Notes: generated by a model from the sequence alone, not told the origin. A DNA stretch of 64,000 nucleotides from Acidithiobacillus sp. AMEEHan (GCF_030996345.1 NZ_CP118747.1:1610001-1674000), one strand, 5' to 3'. Shown: positions 52,337 through 60,985, counted from the stretch's first letter. A program made the numbers and translations.

Positions 52337-53764
52337 TGTCAAGGCAAAGTAGAAATGTCCGGTTCTGGGCAAAATAGAGATGTCCGGTTGAGGGGAGATG
52401 TTTTGTCGCCCGGGGCAGGGGTTGCGAAGGCGCGTCGCCAAGGGTGATCAGGACCGGGACGCCATTTCTCTTTGAGCTGGCGTGTCGTGAGGATGGCATC
52501 CACCCGTGCATTGAGGGTCTTGTCATCGACGGCTGTAAAGACGTCCTGGGCGGGATCGAATACCTTGTAGGGCAGGATTTCTTGACCGGCAAGCAGCTCC
52601 ACCCGCCCGTCGCCATACTCGACCACCGTAATTCTCTTCCCCCGCAGGGCATAACGGGGCGCGCCGTTCGTTTGCACGATGTAGCGTTGCCGTCGGAAAG
52701 ACAGCACTAGATCTTTGGATAGGGTGCGGGGGTGTTGGATGGCACAAATGCGGGCGAGTTCGCTGGCCTCGCCTTCATAGGATTGGTGGGCATCTGCCGG
52801 ATCAAGCGGCGCGACGGCGAAGCGGGCATTGTGCTCGGGCAGATAACCCGTCAGGAAGACATTGGCGGCTTCGATATCGGCAATGTCCGCAAGACGCATG
52901 GCTTTGACGAGACGATCCTGCAGGGTCTGGAAGAGCCGCTCCACCCGCCCCTTGGCCTGTGGGGTCAAAGCCTGGATCGTCTCAATGCCCAGACTGGCTG
53001 TGGCACGTTGGAACTGGGTGGGCTTGCCATCTTCTGGGTTGTGCTTGGTAAAAATGCCATGCCGGTCACTGTAGAGCGCCACCGGGCAGCCGTAGGTTGT
53101 CACGTAAGCCTTGAGCACATCTAGGTAGGCCTGTGTGCTCTCCACCGGCACGAAGCGGGCAAACATCACCTGGCTGGTGGCGTCGTCGATGAAGGCGATC
53201 AGGCAACAGCGCGGCCCCCGACCTTCGAACCAGTCATGGGGGCTGCCATCGATCTGGACCAGCTCACCGCGCCGCACCCGGCGGGGCCTCGGCGGGTGTA
53301 GACGGAGTGAGCGTTTTTGTCTGGCCTTCCATAAGCCTGCCTCGACCATCCAGCCGCGCAACGTCTCCTTGGAGACCCGCAAGCCTTCCCCACGCAAATA
53401 CTCCACCGCCAAGGTCGGACCAAAGTCCGCATAGCGCTCTTGCACCCGCGCTAGGATCGTTTCCTGGACTGCCGGCGCAAGGCGCCGATTGGAGGGCTTC
53501 CCCCGTCGCCGACTGATGAGCCCTGCCGCACCCTCGCACTCATAGCGCCTCATCAGTCTTCTGACCTGCCGATCCGTCAGCCCCAACCTCATCGCCGCCT
53601 GCTTCTGATCAAGATCCCCAGCGAGTACCCGCTCAAGCACCTTCAGCCGTTCCAGCTCTCGCTCGTTCATCTCGATCCGCTTCTCCATCCAAGTCTCCAC
53701 TTCCAAACTCTGAAACGGACATTTCTATCTTGCCGAGAGCGGACATTACTAATTTGCTTCTACA
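52337..53764 (-). mobile_element. ISNCY (IS1202-like) element, copy 1
   Basis: A 1428-bp element. Ends are imperfect inverted repeats of about 25 bp (TGTAGAAGCAAATTAGTAAT and TGTCAAGGCAAAGTAGAAAT, both continuing GTCCG), with further GTCCG-containing repeats just inside. It is flanked by the 16-bp direct repeat accggtcagagggagc (52321-52336 and 53765-53780), an unusually long target duplication but in keeping with this group. The same length and duplication size are found at copy 2. Confidence 0.93.
52339..53706 (-). CDS. ISNCY-family transposase, copy 1
   Basis: 455 residues. N-terminal HTH (ERVLAGDLDQKQAAMRLGLT, RQVRRLMRRYECEGAAGLIS) and an integrase-type DDE core: LVQIDGSPHDWFEG (first Asp), YGCPVALYSDRHGIFTKHN (second Asp) and KGRVERLFQTLQDRLVKAMR (Glu). 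The C-terminal domain ends with the terminal repeat read through (CPEPDISTLP), so the stop codon lies within the element's end. It differs from copy 2 at several residues (NPEDG against DPEDG; LKEKWRPG against PKEKGRPG). Confidence 0.92.
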   Translation of the reverse strand: MEVETWMEKRIEMNERELERLKVLERVLAGDLDQKQAAMRLGLTDRQVRRLMRRYECEGAAGLISRRRGKPSNRRLAPAVQETILARVQERYADFGPTLAVEYLRGEGLRVSKETLRGWMVEAGLWKARQKRSLRLHPPRPRRVRRGELVQIDGSPHDWFEGRGPRCCLIAFIDDATSQVMFARFVPVESTQAYLDVLKAYVTTYGCPVALYSDRHGIFTKHNPEDGKPTQFQRATASLGIETIQALTPQAKGRVERLFQTLQDRLVKAMRLADIADIEAANVFLTGYLPEHNARFAVAPLDPADAHQSYEGEASELARICAIQHPRTLSKDLVLSFRRQRYIVQTNGAPRYALRGKRITVVEYGDGRVELLAGQEILPYKVFDPAQDVFTAVDDKTLNARVDAILTTRQLKEKWRPGPDHPWRRAFATPAPGDKTSPLNRTSLFCPEPDISTLP

Positions 53765-53890
53765 ACCGGTCAGAGGGAGCGGTGGGACGTGACTTATCGA
53801 CACCTAACCAGTAATGTAATTCTGGCGAATTTTCATGGACCGGTCATGAAACGCGGAGAAAGCGACAGCATTCAGGTATAGCTTACCAAA
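53765..53890. other. Short gap between ISNCY and the dsbG relic
   Basis: Holds one copy of the ISNCY target duplication and no supported gene. The frame of the DsbG-like relic is closed here by TAG at 53879-53881, so the relic's N-terminal domain is missing or out of frame. Confidence 0.5.
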
Positions 53891-54336
53891 ATGCCACTGT
53901 ACCCAATGCCAGTGGCACCAATTTTTGGGTCCACCAAAATCACGATCACAGGCAAAGGAACTGCTCCAGCAAGAGTGTTACGTCATGGTTCGCACGCGAC
54001 TACTGTGCAAAAAAGAACAAATAACAAAGAGCTATGGCCACATTTAGGCCAAAGCCATTGGATCAAACAGGGGAATGGCTCGCGAGTTCTCTATGTTATT
54101 TTTGATCCCAATTGACCCTACTGTCACGCCCTCATTTCACAGCTACAACCACTTGTCGGAGAGATGAGCTTGCAGATACGTTACATTGTTGTTGGGTATT
54201 TAGCCCCCAGCAGTGCAGGTAAGGCAGCGTTCATACTTCAGGCGAAAGAACCCCCCGCAGCAATTCTAAAGAATGAAAAAGACTTCTCCATGAAACATTT
54301 TGGTGGCGTGCCGAAAGCCGTAATATCGCCACAAAC
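53891..54336 (+). pseudogene. DsbG-like thiol-disulfide protein relic with TGA at the first active-site Cys
   Basis: Reading from ATG 53891, the frame reaches WIKQGNGSRVLYVIFDPN, then TGA (54113-54115), and goes on in the same frame as PYCHALISQLQPLVGEMSLQ, IRYIVVGYLAPSSAGKAAFI, LQAKEPPAAILKNEKDFSMK. DsbG/DsbC proteins have FDPNCPYC here, so TGA occupies exactly the first catalytic Cys. IS66 copy B then splits the gene at 54337; the rest is at 57232-57391. Either a Cys codon (TGC/TGT) mutated to a stop, or the ancestral protein was a selenoprotein (U-PYC). No ribosome site is visible and the N-terminal domain is incomplete. As it stands it is not functional. Confidence 0.8.
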
Positions 54337-54833
54337 GTAACCGGTCTCCCCGCGGCGTTCTTTATGCGGGCTTGCGGACGTGATACAGCGGAGAACGCAG
54401 GGGGTTGGCGGCGAAGTGCTCTTTCCAGAGTCTTGGGGTGAGCTGCGCCACGTCCTTGGCGGGGTGGGTGGCCACCCGTTGCAGGACATCGACGAGGTAG
54501 TCGTACGGGTCCACCCCCTGAAGCCGGCAGGTACTGAGCAGGCTCTGGATGATCCCGAGATACTCGGCGCCCAACTCGGTCCAGCAAAAGAGCCAGTTCT
54601 TCCGGCCCAGGGGAATCGGTCGGATCTGTCGTTCGATGTGGTTGCTGTCTATGGGTACGTCGGGATCTTCCAGAAAGACTTGGAGCGGACCTTTGCGGCT
54701 ATGGACATAGGCCAAGGCCTTGGTGAAGAGGTTGCTCGGTAGCAGGGCGATGTCCTGGAGCTGTTGCTCTACCCAGTGGAAGAAGGCTGTCACCAGCGGC
54801 AGGGTATGTCGTCTGCGGTATTCCCGCTTGGCC
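54337..54833 (-). repeat. 497-bp tandem duplication of the IS66 end
   Basis: Both 54337-54833 and 54834-55330 start GTAACCGGTCTCCC and run in parallel to the GCTTGGCC motif. The extra copy joins the full element at GCTTGGCC/GTAACC. One visible base differs (GGCTATGG here, GGCCATGG in the full copy); the extra copy keeps the form seen in IS66 copy A. Confidence 0.9.
54362..54831 (-). pseudogene. tnpC C-terminal fragment in the duplicated end
   Basis: The last ~157 codons of TnpC (from AKREYRRRHTLPLVTAFFHW to YHVRKPA), including SNHIERQIRPIPLGRKNWLF but lacking the first two catalytic Asp residues. The open frame appears longer only because it reads in from the full element's terminal repeat. 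Not a working transposase. Confidence 0.85.
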
Positions 54834-54858
54834 GTAACCGGTCTCCCCGCGGCGTTCT

Positions 54859-56454
54859 TTATGCGGGCTTGCGGACGTGATACAGCGGAGAACGCAGGGG
54901 GTTGGCGGCGAAGTGCTCTTTCCAGAGTCTTGGGGTGAGCTGCGCCACGTCCTTGGCGGGGTGGGTGGCCACCCGTTGCAGGACATCGACGAGGTAGTCG
55001 TACGGGTCCACCCCCTGAAGCCGGCAGGTACTGAGCAGGCTCTGGATGATCCCGAGATACTCGGCGCCCAACTCGGTCCAGCAAAAGAGCCAGTTCTTCC
55101 GGCCCAGGGGAATCGGTCGGATCTGTCGTTCGATGTGGTTGCTGTCTATGGGTACGTCGGGATCTTCCAGAAAGACTTGGAGCGGACCTTTGCGGCCATG
55201 GACATAGGCCAAGGCCTTGGTGAAGAGGTTGCTCGGTAGCAGGGCGATGTCCTGGAGCTGTTGCTCTACCCAGTGGAAGAAGGCTGTCACCAGCGGCAGG
55301 GTATGTCGTCTGCGGTATTCCCGCTTGGCCTGCCCGGTGAGTTGTTTCTCCTGGATTTCTTCCTCGATGCGATAGAACTCCCGGATCTGCCGGAGGGCTT
55401 CGGCCACCCGCTCGGGCTCATGGGCCTCGGCCTTGACGAATTCTCTGCGGCTATGCGCCCAGCACTGGGCATGGACTAGCCCTTCGTTCTCTTTCTGGAA
55501 CCGGGCATAGGCGGCATAGCCATCGCTCAGGAGTACGGTGCCCGGCGGCAGCTTGCCGAGTAGCTCTTCGATGTGGACCGTGCCCCGGGTGGCGGCATAG
55601 GGAAAGCAGATCTCCTGGGCATCGCCAAAGACGGGCCAGAAATACCCTCGGTGCATCTTGCCCTTCCCTGACAATCCGGCCTTGATGGGGGTTTCATCCA
55701 TGGTCAGCACCCGCGATTGGCGAATGCTCTCGAACTGCGCCGCATAAATCGGTGCAAGCAGGAAGATGGAGCGTTGCACCAAGTCCGTGAGCCAGGAGCG
55801 GCTCACCCGCAGCCCCTGCTGGGTCATGCGCTGATGTTGCCGATACAAGGGCAGATGGTAGAGGAATTTGTCGATCAGGATTCCCGCCAGGAGACTGACG
55901 TCAGCCCGACCACCCTCCAAGACCGCGGCAGGCGCCGGGGCCTGGGTGATCTTTCCGGAGTCGCGCAGTTTCACTACGGGCCGCTCGTATTTGAGAACTA
56001 CATAGCTGGCGGGCTCTTGGGCCAAGCGATAGCTGATCTTGGTGTCGATGATCTCATAGGCCGAAGGGTCCAGCCCCTGGGTCTCGGGAGCCGGCAGCAC
56101 GATGGTTTCGACCGGCAGGCGCGATTCGTCGAAGAAGGGCAGGCTCTCTGCCTTCTCCTCGGGGCGCTTGGCCACCGTGCGGGTATGGGCAGCGACGGTA
56201 CGGGTAGGAACCGGCTGTTTTTCCTGCGCCTCGAAGATCTCGCCGAGACTGAGCTGCTCTATGGGAGGAGGCGGAAGACGGCGCTCGCTCTTGGGTCCGA
56301 AGAGCTGGCGGCGAAACCAATCCAGCTGGGCTTGAAGACCTTGGATCTGTGCCTGAAATTCTTCCCGCAGGGACTGGTTGAGGAGCACCTGCAATTGCCA
56401 AGCGGCGAGGGCTTCGGGGTAGTTGCGTGGGAGCGAGGAAGTCTCTGTTTCCAT
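54859..56454 (-). CDS. tnpC: IS66 DDE transposase TnpC, copy B
   Basis: 531 residues, the same as copy A except VHGRKG in place of VHSRKG. The DDE motifs LTMDETPIK, VLLSDGYAAYARF and SNHIERQIRPIP are intact, so the element may still be active. It reads away from the neighbouring envelope cluster. Confidence 0.93.
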   Translation of the reverse strand: METETSSLPRNYPEALAAWQLQVLLNQSLREEFQAQIQGLQAQLDWFRRQLFGPKSERRLPPPPIEQLSLGEIFEAQEKQPVPTRTVAAHTRTVAKRPEEKAESLPFFDESRLPVETIVLPAPETQGLDPSAYEIIDTKISYRLAQEPASYVVLKYERPVVKLRDSGKITQAPAPAAVLEGGRADVSLLAGILIDKFLYHLPLYRQHQRMTQQGLRVSRSWLTDLVQRSIFLLAPIYAAQFESIRQSRVLTMDETPIKAGLSGKGKMHRGYFWPVFGDAQEICFPYAATRGTVHIEELLGKLPPGTVLLSDGYAAYARFQKENEGLVHAQCWAHSRREFVKAEAHEPERVAEALRQIREFYRIEEEIQEKQLTGQAKREYRRRHTLPLVTAFFHWVEQQLQDIALLPSNLFTKALAYVHGRKGPLQVFLEDPDVPIDSNHIERQIRPIPLGRKNWLFCWTELGAEYLGIIQSLLSTCRLQGVDPYDYLVDVLQRVATHPAKDVAQLTPRLWKEHFAANPLRSPLYHVRKPA

Positions 56455-56469
56455 TGCAGAATCATAGCG

Positions 56470-56835
56470 CTAACTCCCAGTTTCCGCCAGTTTTTCGGGG
56501 ACTTGGCGCTGATAGCGACGGCGTGTTTTGGCCACTTCGAGGCCCTCGAGCAGGAGTTTCAAACCGGTCCAATCCAACTCCCCCGCTGGAGGTCGCTGCC
56601 AGCTCCAGAATTGGCCGCGCTCCAGGCGCTTGGCCCAGAGGCAATACCCTGTGCGATCCCAGTAGATCACCTTCATCTGCGTGGCGCGGCGGTTCACGAA
56701 GACGAAACAGTGCCCAGACAAGGGATCCTGCCCCAGGAACTGCCGCACCAAAGCCGACAGCCCGTCAAAAGACTTGCGCATGTCTACCGGTACCCGGCAG
56801 ACGAAGACCCGGATGCGCCCCTCGGGAAAAAACAT
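56470..56835 (-). CDS. tnpB: IS66 accessory protein TnpB, copy B
   Basis: 121 residues, identical at the protein level to copy A (MRKSFDGLSALVRQ; YWDRTGYCLWAKRL). Follows tnpA by one base. Confidence 0.9.
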   Translation of the reverse strand: MFFPEGRIRVFVCRVPVDMRKSFDGLSALVRQFLGQDPLSGHCFVFVNRRATQMKVIYWDRTGYCLWAKRLERGQFWSWQRPPAGELDWTGLKLLLEGLEVAKTRRRYQRQVPEKLAETGS

Positions 56836-56836
56836 C

Positions 56837-57136
56837 TCAGCCGCGGCGAATGGTAAGGGTGCAGCCGGCGCCCAAGTCCAGACGAATCTCCAAGGAAGAA
56901 ATCCCTGTCTCCCGCTCGCTTGGCAATCCCAGCTTCAGGAACTCGGGCAAGGGGGCAACGCTGGAAGATGCCGCCGTCTTTTGGCTGGCCCCACCCCGCA
57001 GCCGCTGCCGCCAGTAGTAAAATTGCGAAAGAACCAGACCCTGCCCTTGGCAAAACTGCGGCGTTGACAGCCCGCTGGTCTCTTGTGCCGTCACCATCTC
57101 CTGCCAATACCGCGTCTTTTCTTCCGAGCTGCGCAT
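56837..57136 (-). CDS. tnpA: IS66 accessory protein TnpA, copy B
   Basis: About 99 residues, identical to copy A, with the same start choice (ATG 57136, GGAG upstream). Carries the FCQGQGLVLSQFYYWRQRLR motif. Confidence 0.84.
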   Translation of the reverse strand: MRSSEEKTRYWQEMVTAQETSGLSTPQFCQGQGLVLSQFYYWRQRLRGGASQKTAASSSVAPLPEFLKLGLPSERETGISSLEIRLDLGAGCTLTIRRG

Positions 57137-57223
57137 GATCTTACTTCTCCAAGCGTCCCAAGGAGCCATCATGCTGGCAACACAATACCCTCAACGAAAG
57201 AACGCCGCGGAGCGATCGCTTAC

Positions 57224-57391
57224 CCACAAACAAAGATCATTCTCCATCGGGACATGATTCTACTGCGAACTACTGGATATACCGTTGTTCCCGCAGAAAT
57301 TTACAAAGACAGTTCTGGGAAAGTTGTAATTCATCATGGAACATACAATCCCTTTGACCTGGAATCTGTGTTAGAGGGAATCAACAAGTGA
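57224..57391 (+). pseudogene. C-terminal part of the IS66-split DsbG-like relic
   Basis: Starting in the target repeat, the frame reads PQTKIILHRDMILLRTTGYT, VVPAEIYKDSSGKVVIHHGT, YNPFDLESVLEGINK, stop. The TP-x-I/VPAEIY-like turn and the closing LESVLEGI match the C-terminal thioredoxin-fold part of DsbG (cis-Pro region VVPAEIY). Excising IS66 and one 8-bp repeat joins it in frame to the 5' part (KAVIS-PQT-KIIL). Confidence 0.8.
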
Positions 57392-57449
57392 AAATCTTTT
57401 AGTTGATATTTTCATTTTTAAAGTAGCTCCCGCCACCAGAAGACCAGAA

Positions 57450-57950
57450 CTACGGCTTTACATAATTGAATCCATGCGATTCTAGCTGCATGATTCTCAC
57501 AATTCCCGCGGGTACGATTACGGCAGAAGGAACTAGTTTCGGCATGTGCCCAAGCTTCTTTTTGAATTGCAGCATGGTATTGTGGCAGGCATCGAACTCA
57601 ACTCCCTCGGAATTCAACGCAGCAATCCTCTGCTTCATTGGGCTATTGGCTAGAAGAAATTTCAATCCTGGACCAAAAGCCACAATCACCACTTGTACCT
57701 TTTCTTGCCCGAAGTAGTTCAGGATGTTTTGGCTGGTATTCAGTACAAGATCCCAGCGTGCCGGGTTATCCTGACTTACTTGCACCACTAATTTTCGATT
57801 CGCAAATGGATGGTCGTGAATAAAAGCTGGATGATCAAAATGAAAATCATTGAGCATAGACACATTGGCAAAGGCAGACGCCATGCCAACTGTCAAAACC
57901 ACCAATCCAAAAGAAGCATATTTTACGATGTTTTTCAATAAAGACTGCAT
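57450..57950 (-). CDS. Exported DsrE-like protein A
   Basis: 166 residues. A signal peptide is clear (FGLVVLTVGMASAFA). The mature part has the DsrE-type fold (NRKLVVQVSQDNPARWDLVL; KVQVVIVAFGPGLKFLLANS) and the single conserved Cys in NSEGVEFDACHNTMLQFKKK. The ending, KLVPSAVIVPAGIVRIMQLE, is typical of the DsrE-like DUF1791 group. Periplasmic sulfane-sulfur binding is a reasonable guess. It lies 19 bp downstream of the porin gene (porin stop at 57970) with no gap of note, so they may be co-transcribed. Confidence 0.82.
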   Translation of the reverse strand: MQSLLKNIVKYASFGLVVLTVGMASAFANVSMLNDFHFDHPAFIHDHPFANRKLVVQVSQDNPARWDLVLNTSQNILNYFGQEKVQVVIVAFGPGLKFLLANSPMKQRIAALNSEGVEFDACHNTMLQFKKKLGHMPKLVPSAVIVPAGIVRIMQLESHGFNYVKP

Positions 57951-57969
57951 CTGTACTGGTCTCCTCGTC

Positions 57970-59334
57970 TCAGAAACTGATCATGGCCTGCAGGGCAAAC
58001 TCATTGTCTGTTGCCGCACTCACTGCCGCACCTGGGCTATTTGCTGCTACCCCGGGGGCTTGGAGAGTACGGAAATAGTATCCTGCCATCAGCTTAGTGA
58101 TCGGCGTAAAGTGGTACTGCAAGGCTAGTGCCCAAGTCTTAAAGATTCGTTCCTGGCCAACGGATGCTAGATTGGGGAGCCGGTTGTAGTAATCATAACG
58201 AACATCTGCTTCAATACGTTTGGTGAGGAACAAGCCACCCTCTACATAGTAGCCGTATGCCGAATTGTTGATATTTGGGTAGAGTTGATCGTTGTATAGT
58301 GCTGGTTGCAAGCCAAACTGTTGACTGAAGGCTGCGGGGGCAGAGATCCAGCCATTCCCTCGCATGTACTCAAACTTGAGGCGTCGTCCCCAAGGTTTCA
58401 TATAGCCCTGCAGGTATTGGAAGCCCGCGCCTTCTCTCTGCATAGTGTAGGAATGTCCAAGGTAGTCCGGTTGCGCATTTTGATACCAGGCCCAGGCGGT
58501 GAGATCGCTTCGGAAGGGCCCGTGCCCGCCAAAAATATAGGAGCCCTGCACGCGCGCTGCGTAGAGAGGACTGTTAGATAGGTTCCCTGCAGACACACTG
58601 CCATACATCCCTATCATGGCTCCATAAGCGAATTGCCAGTGGCCCCAGGTCTTCCAGTCAAAAAATTGAACGCCCGGATACCGGAATGCATTGGCACCAA
58701 GAGCTTCTGTAGATGGCACGAGCACGGAACCGCTTGGGCCCGCTGCGTAAGGTGTGGAAGGTCGCGCGGCATAAAGGGGTTGCAACATCAACTGATTGAT
58801 GACGGTGGGAAAGACGACGTAGTTGTAGCTCATGTATCCATTCATGGCATCTTCAGCGCTGGGTGCACGAATAATTCCCGCTTCTACCCGCACCCACGGG
58901 ATGTAACCACTGAAGGTAAAATGGCCGTCCTGCAGCTGAGGAAGGTATTGACCTCGAACATTGGTGGCTGCGTTATTGCCAAATTCACCCGCGAAAAAAT
59001 AGGAGATATGAGGATTGATCCATCCACGGATCATCAGACGGGCCCTTTGAATAATGCCGGTGGTACTCTGAGAAAAATTAGGCCCAACCAAATTATCATG
59101 AGGCACAGCCGAAATATAGCGTTTCAGTGCTGGGTTGTAGATTTCTGCCGAGGTGCCTGCCATGGCAAAAACGCTGGGCTCGATAAATCCCGAGATCAGT
59201 GGAACATTTTTCGTATTCGTGTCTTGCAGCTTGAACCAGTTTGCAGCGGATGCAGGGCCGGCATAAACCGCCATTGACCCTATAGCTAATAAAAGATAAA
59301 GCCGACGTTTGCTTGGTGCAGGAAACCCCATCAT
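57970..59334 (-). CDS. Outer-membrane porin in the envelope sulfur-like cluster
   Basis: 454 residues from ATG 59334 (AAAGGGG upstream); the frame is open a further 26 codons without signal-peptide logic. Signal YLLLAIGSMAVYAGPASA, then a beta-barrel with alternating aromatic strands and a terminal Phe (EFALQAMISF). STTGIIQRARLMIRGWINPH and VRVEAGIIRAPSAEDAMNGY resemble phosphate-selective (OprO/OprP) type porins. Substrate unknown. Divergent from DUF302. Confidence 0.8.
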   Translation of the reverse strand: MMGFPAPSKRRLYLLLAIGSMAVYAGPASAANWFKLQDTNTKNVPLISGFIEPSVFAMAGTSAEIYNPALKRYISAVPHDNLVGPNFSQSTTGIIQRARLMIRGWINPHISYFFAGEFGNNAATNVRGQYLPQLQDGHFTFSGYIPWVRVEAGIIRAPSAEDAMNGYMSYNYVVFPTVINQLMLQPLYAARPSTPYAAGPSGSVLVPSTEALGANAFRYPGVQFFDWKTWGHWQFAYGAMIGMYGSVSAGNLSNSPLYAARVQGSYIFGGHGPFRSDLTAWAWYQNAQPDYLGHSYTMQREGAGFQYLQGYMKPWGRRLKFEYMRGNGWISAPAAFSQQFGLQPALYNDQLYPNINNSAYGYYVEGGLFLTKRIEADVRYDYYNRLPNLASVGQERIFKTWALALQYHFTPITKLMAGYYFRTLQAPGVAANSPGAAVSAATDNEFALQAMISF

Positions 59335-59516
59335 ATCACCCCTTTGGACTTGTGTTTGTTGGGGCGATGTGGAAGCATTATCTGTGCCATTAGATTTTTG
59401 GGACTCTGCCAATCATTTTTGCGCCGAATCGCACCTTGGTGAGCGATACTGGTGTCCCTCTAGGAACTATGGCGTATGTGTGTTTTCTAATATACTGAAA
59501 TATTGGAGGTATTCAA

Positions 59517-59996
59517 GTGAACAATTTTGCAAGGGGTGTTACCAGCATTCTAGGTGCATTATTCCTAGCATCCTCGGCCAGCGCCGCCAATTTCTATGTG
59601 GAAACGGTTCCTGCTCCGATTAGCAGGGTAGCCCCTGAGGTTGCACAAGCGCTCGCCACTCACCACTTCAAGGTGGTCTTGCACCTCGATATTTTGAAGC
59701 GGATTGAGGCAAAGGAGAAAGTACTTCATCTGCCCGACCTGAACCGAGGAAAATTCACGGATGTCCAGGCTTTCGTTTTTTGTAATCCAATATTCTTTAG
59801 TCGGTTACTAAACAGTCATTGGAAGTCTGCATCTGTTTGCCCGTTAGACCTGACGGTCTACGGCAAGGATGGATCAACAACCATCGTGTATCCAGAACGT
59901 ACTGCATATACTCAAAACACACCGGCTAACGAAACGGCAAAGCAGATTGATACGGCGGTTGTATCTGCCCTCAAAAGCATCCCCGGAGCCAAATAA
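59517..59996 (+). CDS. Exported DUF302 protein
   Basis: 159 residues from GTG 59517 behind GGAGG. Signal SILGALFLASSASA, then a DUF302 core (HHFKVVLHLDILKRIEAKEK; VQAFVFCNPIFFSRLLNSHW) with two Cys (FCNP; SVCPLDLTVYGKDG). The FCNP segment is the family's hallmark where the DUF302 domain positions a partner or substrate. Periplasmic. Converges on the second DsrE-like gene across a strong hairpin. Confidence 0.8.
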   Translation: MNNFARGVTSILGALFLASSASAANFYVETVPAPISRVAPEVAQALATHHFKVVLHLDILKRIEAKEKVLHLPDLNRGKFTDVQAFVFCNPIFFSRLLNSHWKSASVCPLDLTVYGKDGSTTIVYPERTAYTQNTPANETAKQIDTAVVSALKSIPGAK

Positions 59997-60016
59997 TCGC
60001 TAGGAGCAGGGCCGTA

Positions 60017-60052
60017 TGCTTGGCGCCAGGTTAGAATTTCTGGCGCCAAGCA
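60017..60052. terminator. Bidirectional hairpin between convergent genes
   Basis: TGCTTGGCGCCAG and CTGGCGCCAAGCA give a perfect 13-bp stem with a ten-base loop between DUF302 (+) and DsrE-like B (-). There is no long T-run on either side, but the position and strength fit a shared terminator. Confidence 0.7.
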
Positions 60053-60086
60053 ACTGCCAGAGCTGGTCAGTCATAGCTTCAACTGC

Positions 60087-60581
60087 TCAGTATACTGGTA
60101 CCAACGCGTACCCCTTTTCCTGATAGGCAATCACGGAGATGAAGCCGCTTTCCACCGGATGAACCGCAGGTATCACCATGGAGGGATGCACATCCATGCC
60201 ATGCAGGGCAACGCCACAGGCCTGAAACTGAATGCCTTGTGTGGTGAGCTTATCAATCTCGTGCTGGATGCCCGCCACAGCCCGTTCTTCGGTACAGGGG
60301 ATACCCCGGCGGTCTTTGGTCAGGAATGCCACATCAGGACCAATGAACACCACGATGAAATGTGGCGTGACCTTTTGTGCCAAAAGTTGATGGCGTGTCA
60401 GCCCAATGACCTTCACCAAGTGTTCAACCGCGTTGGGGTTTTTGACATTCACCAGAAACACGGCCTTTGCCGTGTGCAAGCCAGATAGGGCCTGAGCGTC
60501 GGTCAATGGAGCGGCCTCTGCACAGGAAAAAAAGATACCCAGTGATATCACCGCAAGAAATACGAAAAAATGACGTTTCAT
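60087..60581 (-). CDS. Exported DsrE-like protein B
   Basis: 164 residues. Signal peptide FVFLAVISLGIFFSCAEA (the Cys could make it a lipoprotein, but the site is not ideal). Mature DsrE-like fold: AVFLVNVKNPNAVEHLVKVI, VTPHFIVVFIGPDVAFLTKD, and the conserved Cys in KLTTQGIQFQACGVALHGMD. The pattern GIQFQACGVAL is the DsrE active-Cys motif. It resembles protein A only distantly, so this is a family pair and not a fresh duplication. It lies 10 bp after the Pro/Tyr-rich gene. Confidence 0.82.
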   Translation of the reverse strand: MKRHFFVFLAVISLGIFFSCAEAAPLTDAQALSGLHTAKAVFLVNVKNPNAVEHLVKVIGLTRHQLLAQKVTPHFIVVFIGPDVAFLTKDRRGIPCTEERAVAGIQHEIDKLTTQGIQFQACGVALHGMDVHPSMVIPAVHPVESGFISVIAYQEKGYALVPVY

Positions 60582-60591
60582 GATTCACCTC

Positions 60592-60936
60592 TTAGTGATG
60601 CCATCCACCATTCCATCTGCCACCACCATGCCAATAGCCCTGCCATCCTCCGTGAGCCCAAGGTGGTGGCCCTCTTCGCGGCCACGGAGGGGGACCATAA
60701 GCTACTGGAGGCGGCGCGTAGTACGCCACAGGAGGCGGGGCATAGTAAACGACGGGTGGAGGAGGAGCGTAGTACACCGGAGGAGGCGCATAATACGCGG
60801 GTGGTCCCACCTGCACGCTCAGCCCAGGAACTGCAAGCCCCACGGAAACGTCAGCTTGTGCTATTGGCACTGTGGCCACCAGCCCGGCAAAGATAAGCGT
60901 GCCAGCTGTAGTCAGAAATACTCTACGTGGCTGCAT
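60592..60936 (-). CDS. Secreted Pro/Tyr-repeat protein
   Basis: 114 residues from ATG 60936 (GGAG seven bases before). Signal FLTTAGTLIFAGLVATVPIA, then repeats of the form YYAPPP-V (VYYAPPPPVVYYAPPPVAYY), then a Trp/Gly/His-rich end (WPRRGPPPW to NGGWHH). Low-complexity proline-tyrosine repeats suggest an extended surface or matrix protein. The terminal His pair could bind metal. It sits in tandem with DsrE-like B, separated by 10 bp. Confidence 0.65.
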   Translation of the reverse strand: MQPRRVFLTTAGTLIFAGLVATVPIAQADVSVGLAVPGLSVQVGPPAYYAPPPVYYAPPPPVVYYAPPPVAYYAPPPVAYGPPPWPRRGPPPWAHGGWQGYWHGGGRWNGGWHH

Positions 60937-60985
60937 GGCCATTCTCCTGCCCCGAGACTAGGAGTAATAATCAACGTTAGATTTC

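Larger units (their letters stand above)
54337..57223 (-). mobile_element. IS66-family element, copy B, with one end tandemly duplicated
   Basis: Opposite orientation to copy A. The outer boundaries are defined by the 8-bp direct repeat ccacaaac at 54329-54336 and 57224-57231. Inside, a full IS66 (54834-57223, 2390 bp, same length as copy A) is preceded by an extra 497-bp copy of its tnpC end, including a second terminal repeat. Since the duplication lies inside the target repeat, it arose at or after insertion. Confidence 0.92.

Noticed and set aside
53891-54163. Calling the DsbG relic a working selenoprotein
   Set aside because: The gene is split by IS66 and lacks its N-terminal domain. 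I see no clear SECIS-like hairpin after the TGA and no sel genes in the window. Kept only as a question.
54164-57391. An independent gene starting at ATG 54164 (MSLQIRYIVVGY)
   Set aside because: The same frame is open upstream to the TGA and continues DsbG similarity (PYCHALISQLQPLVGE), so this ATG is internal to the relic.
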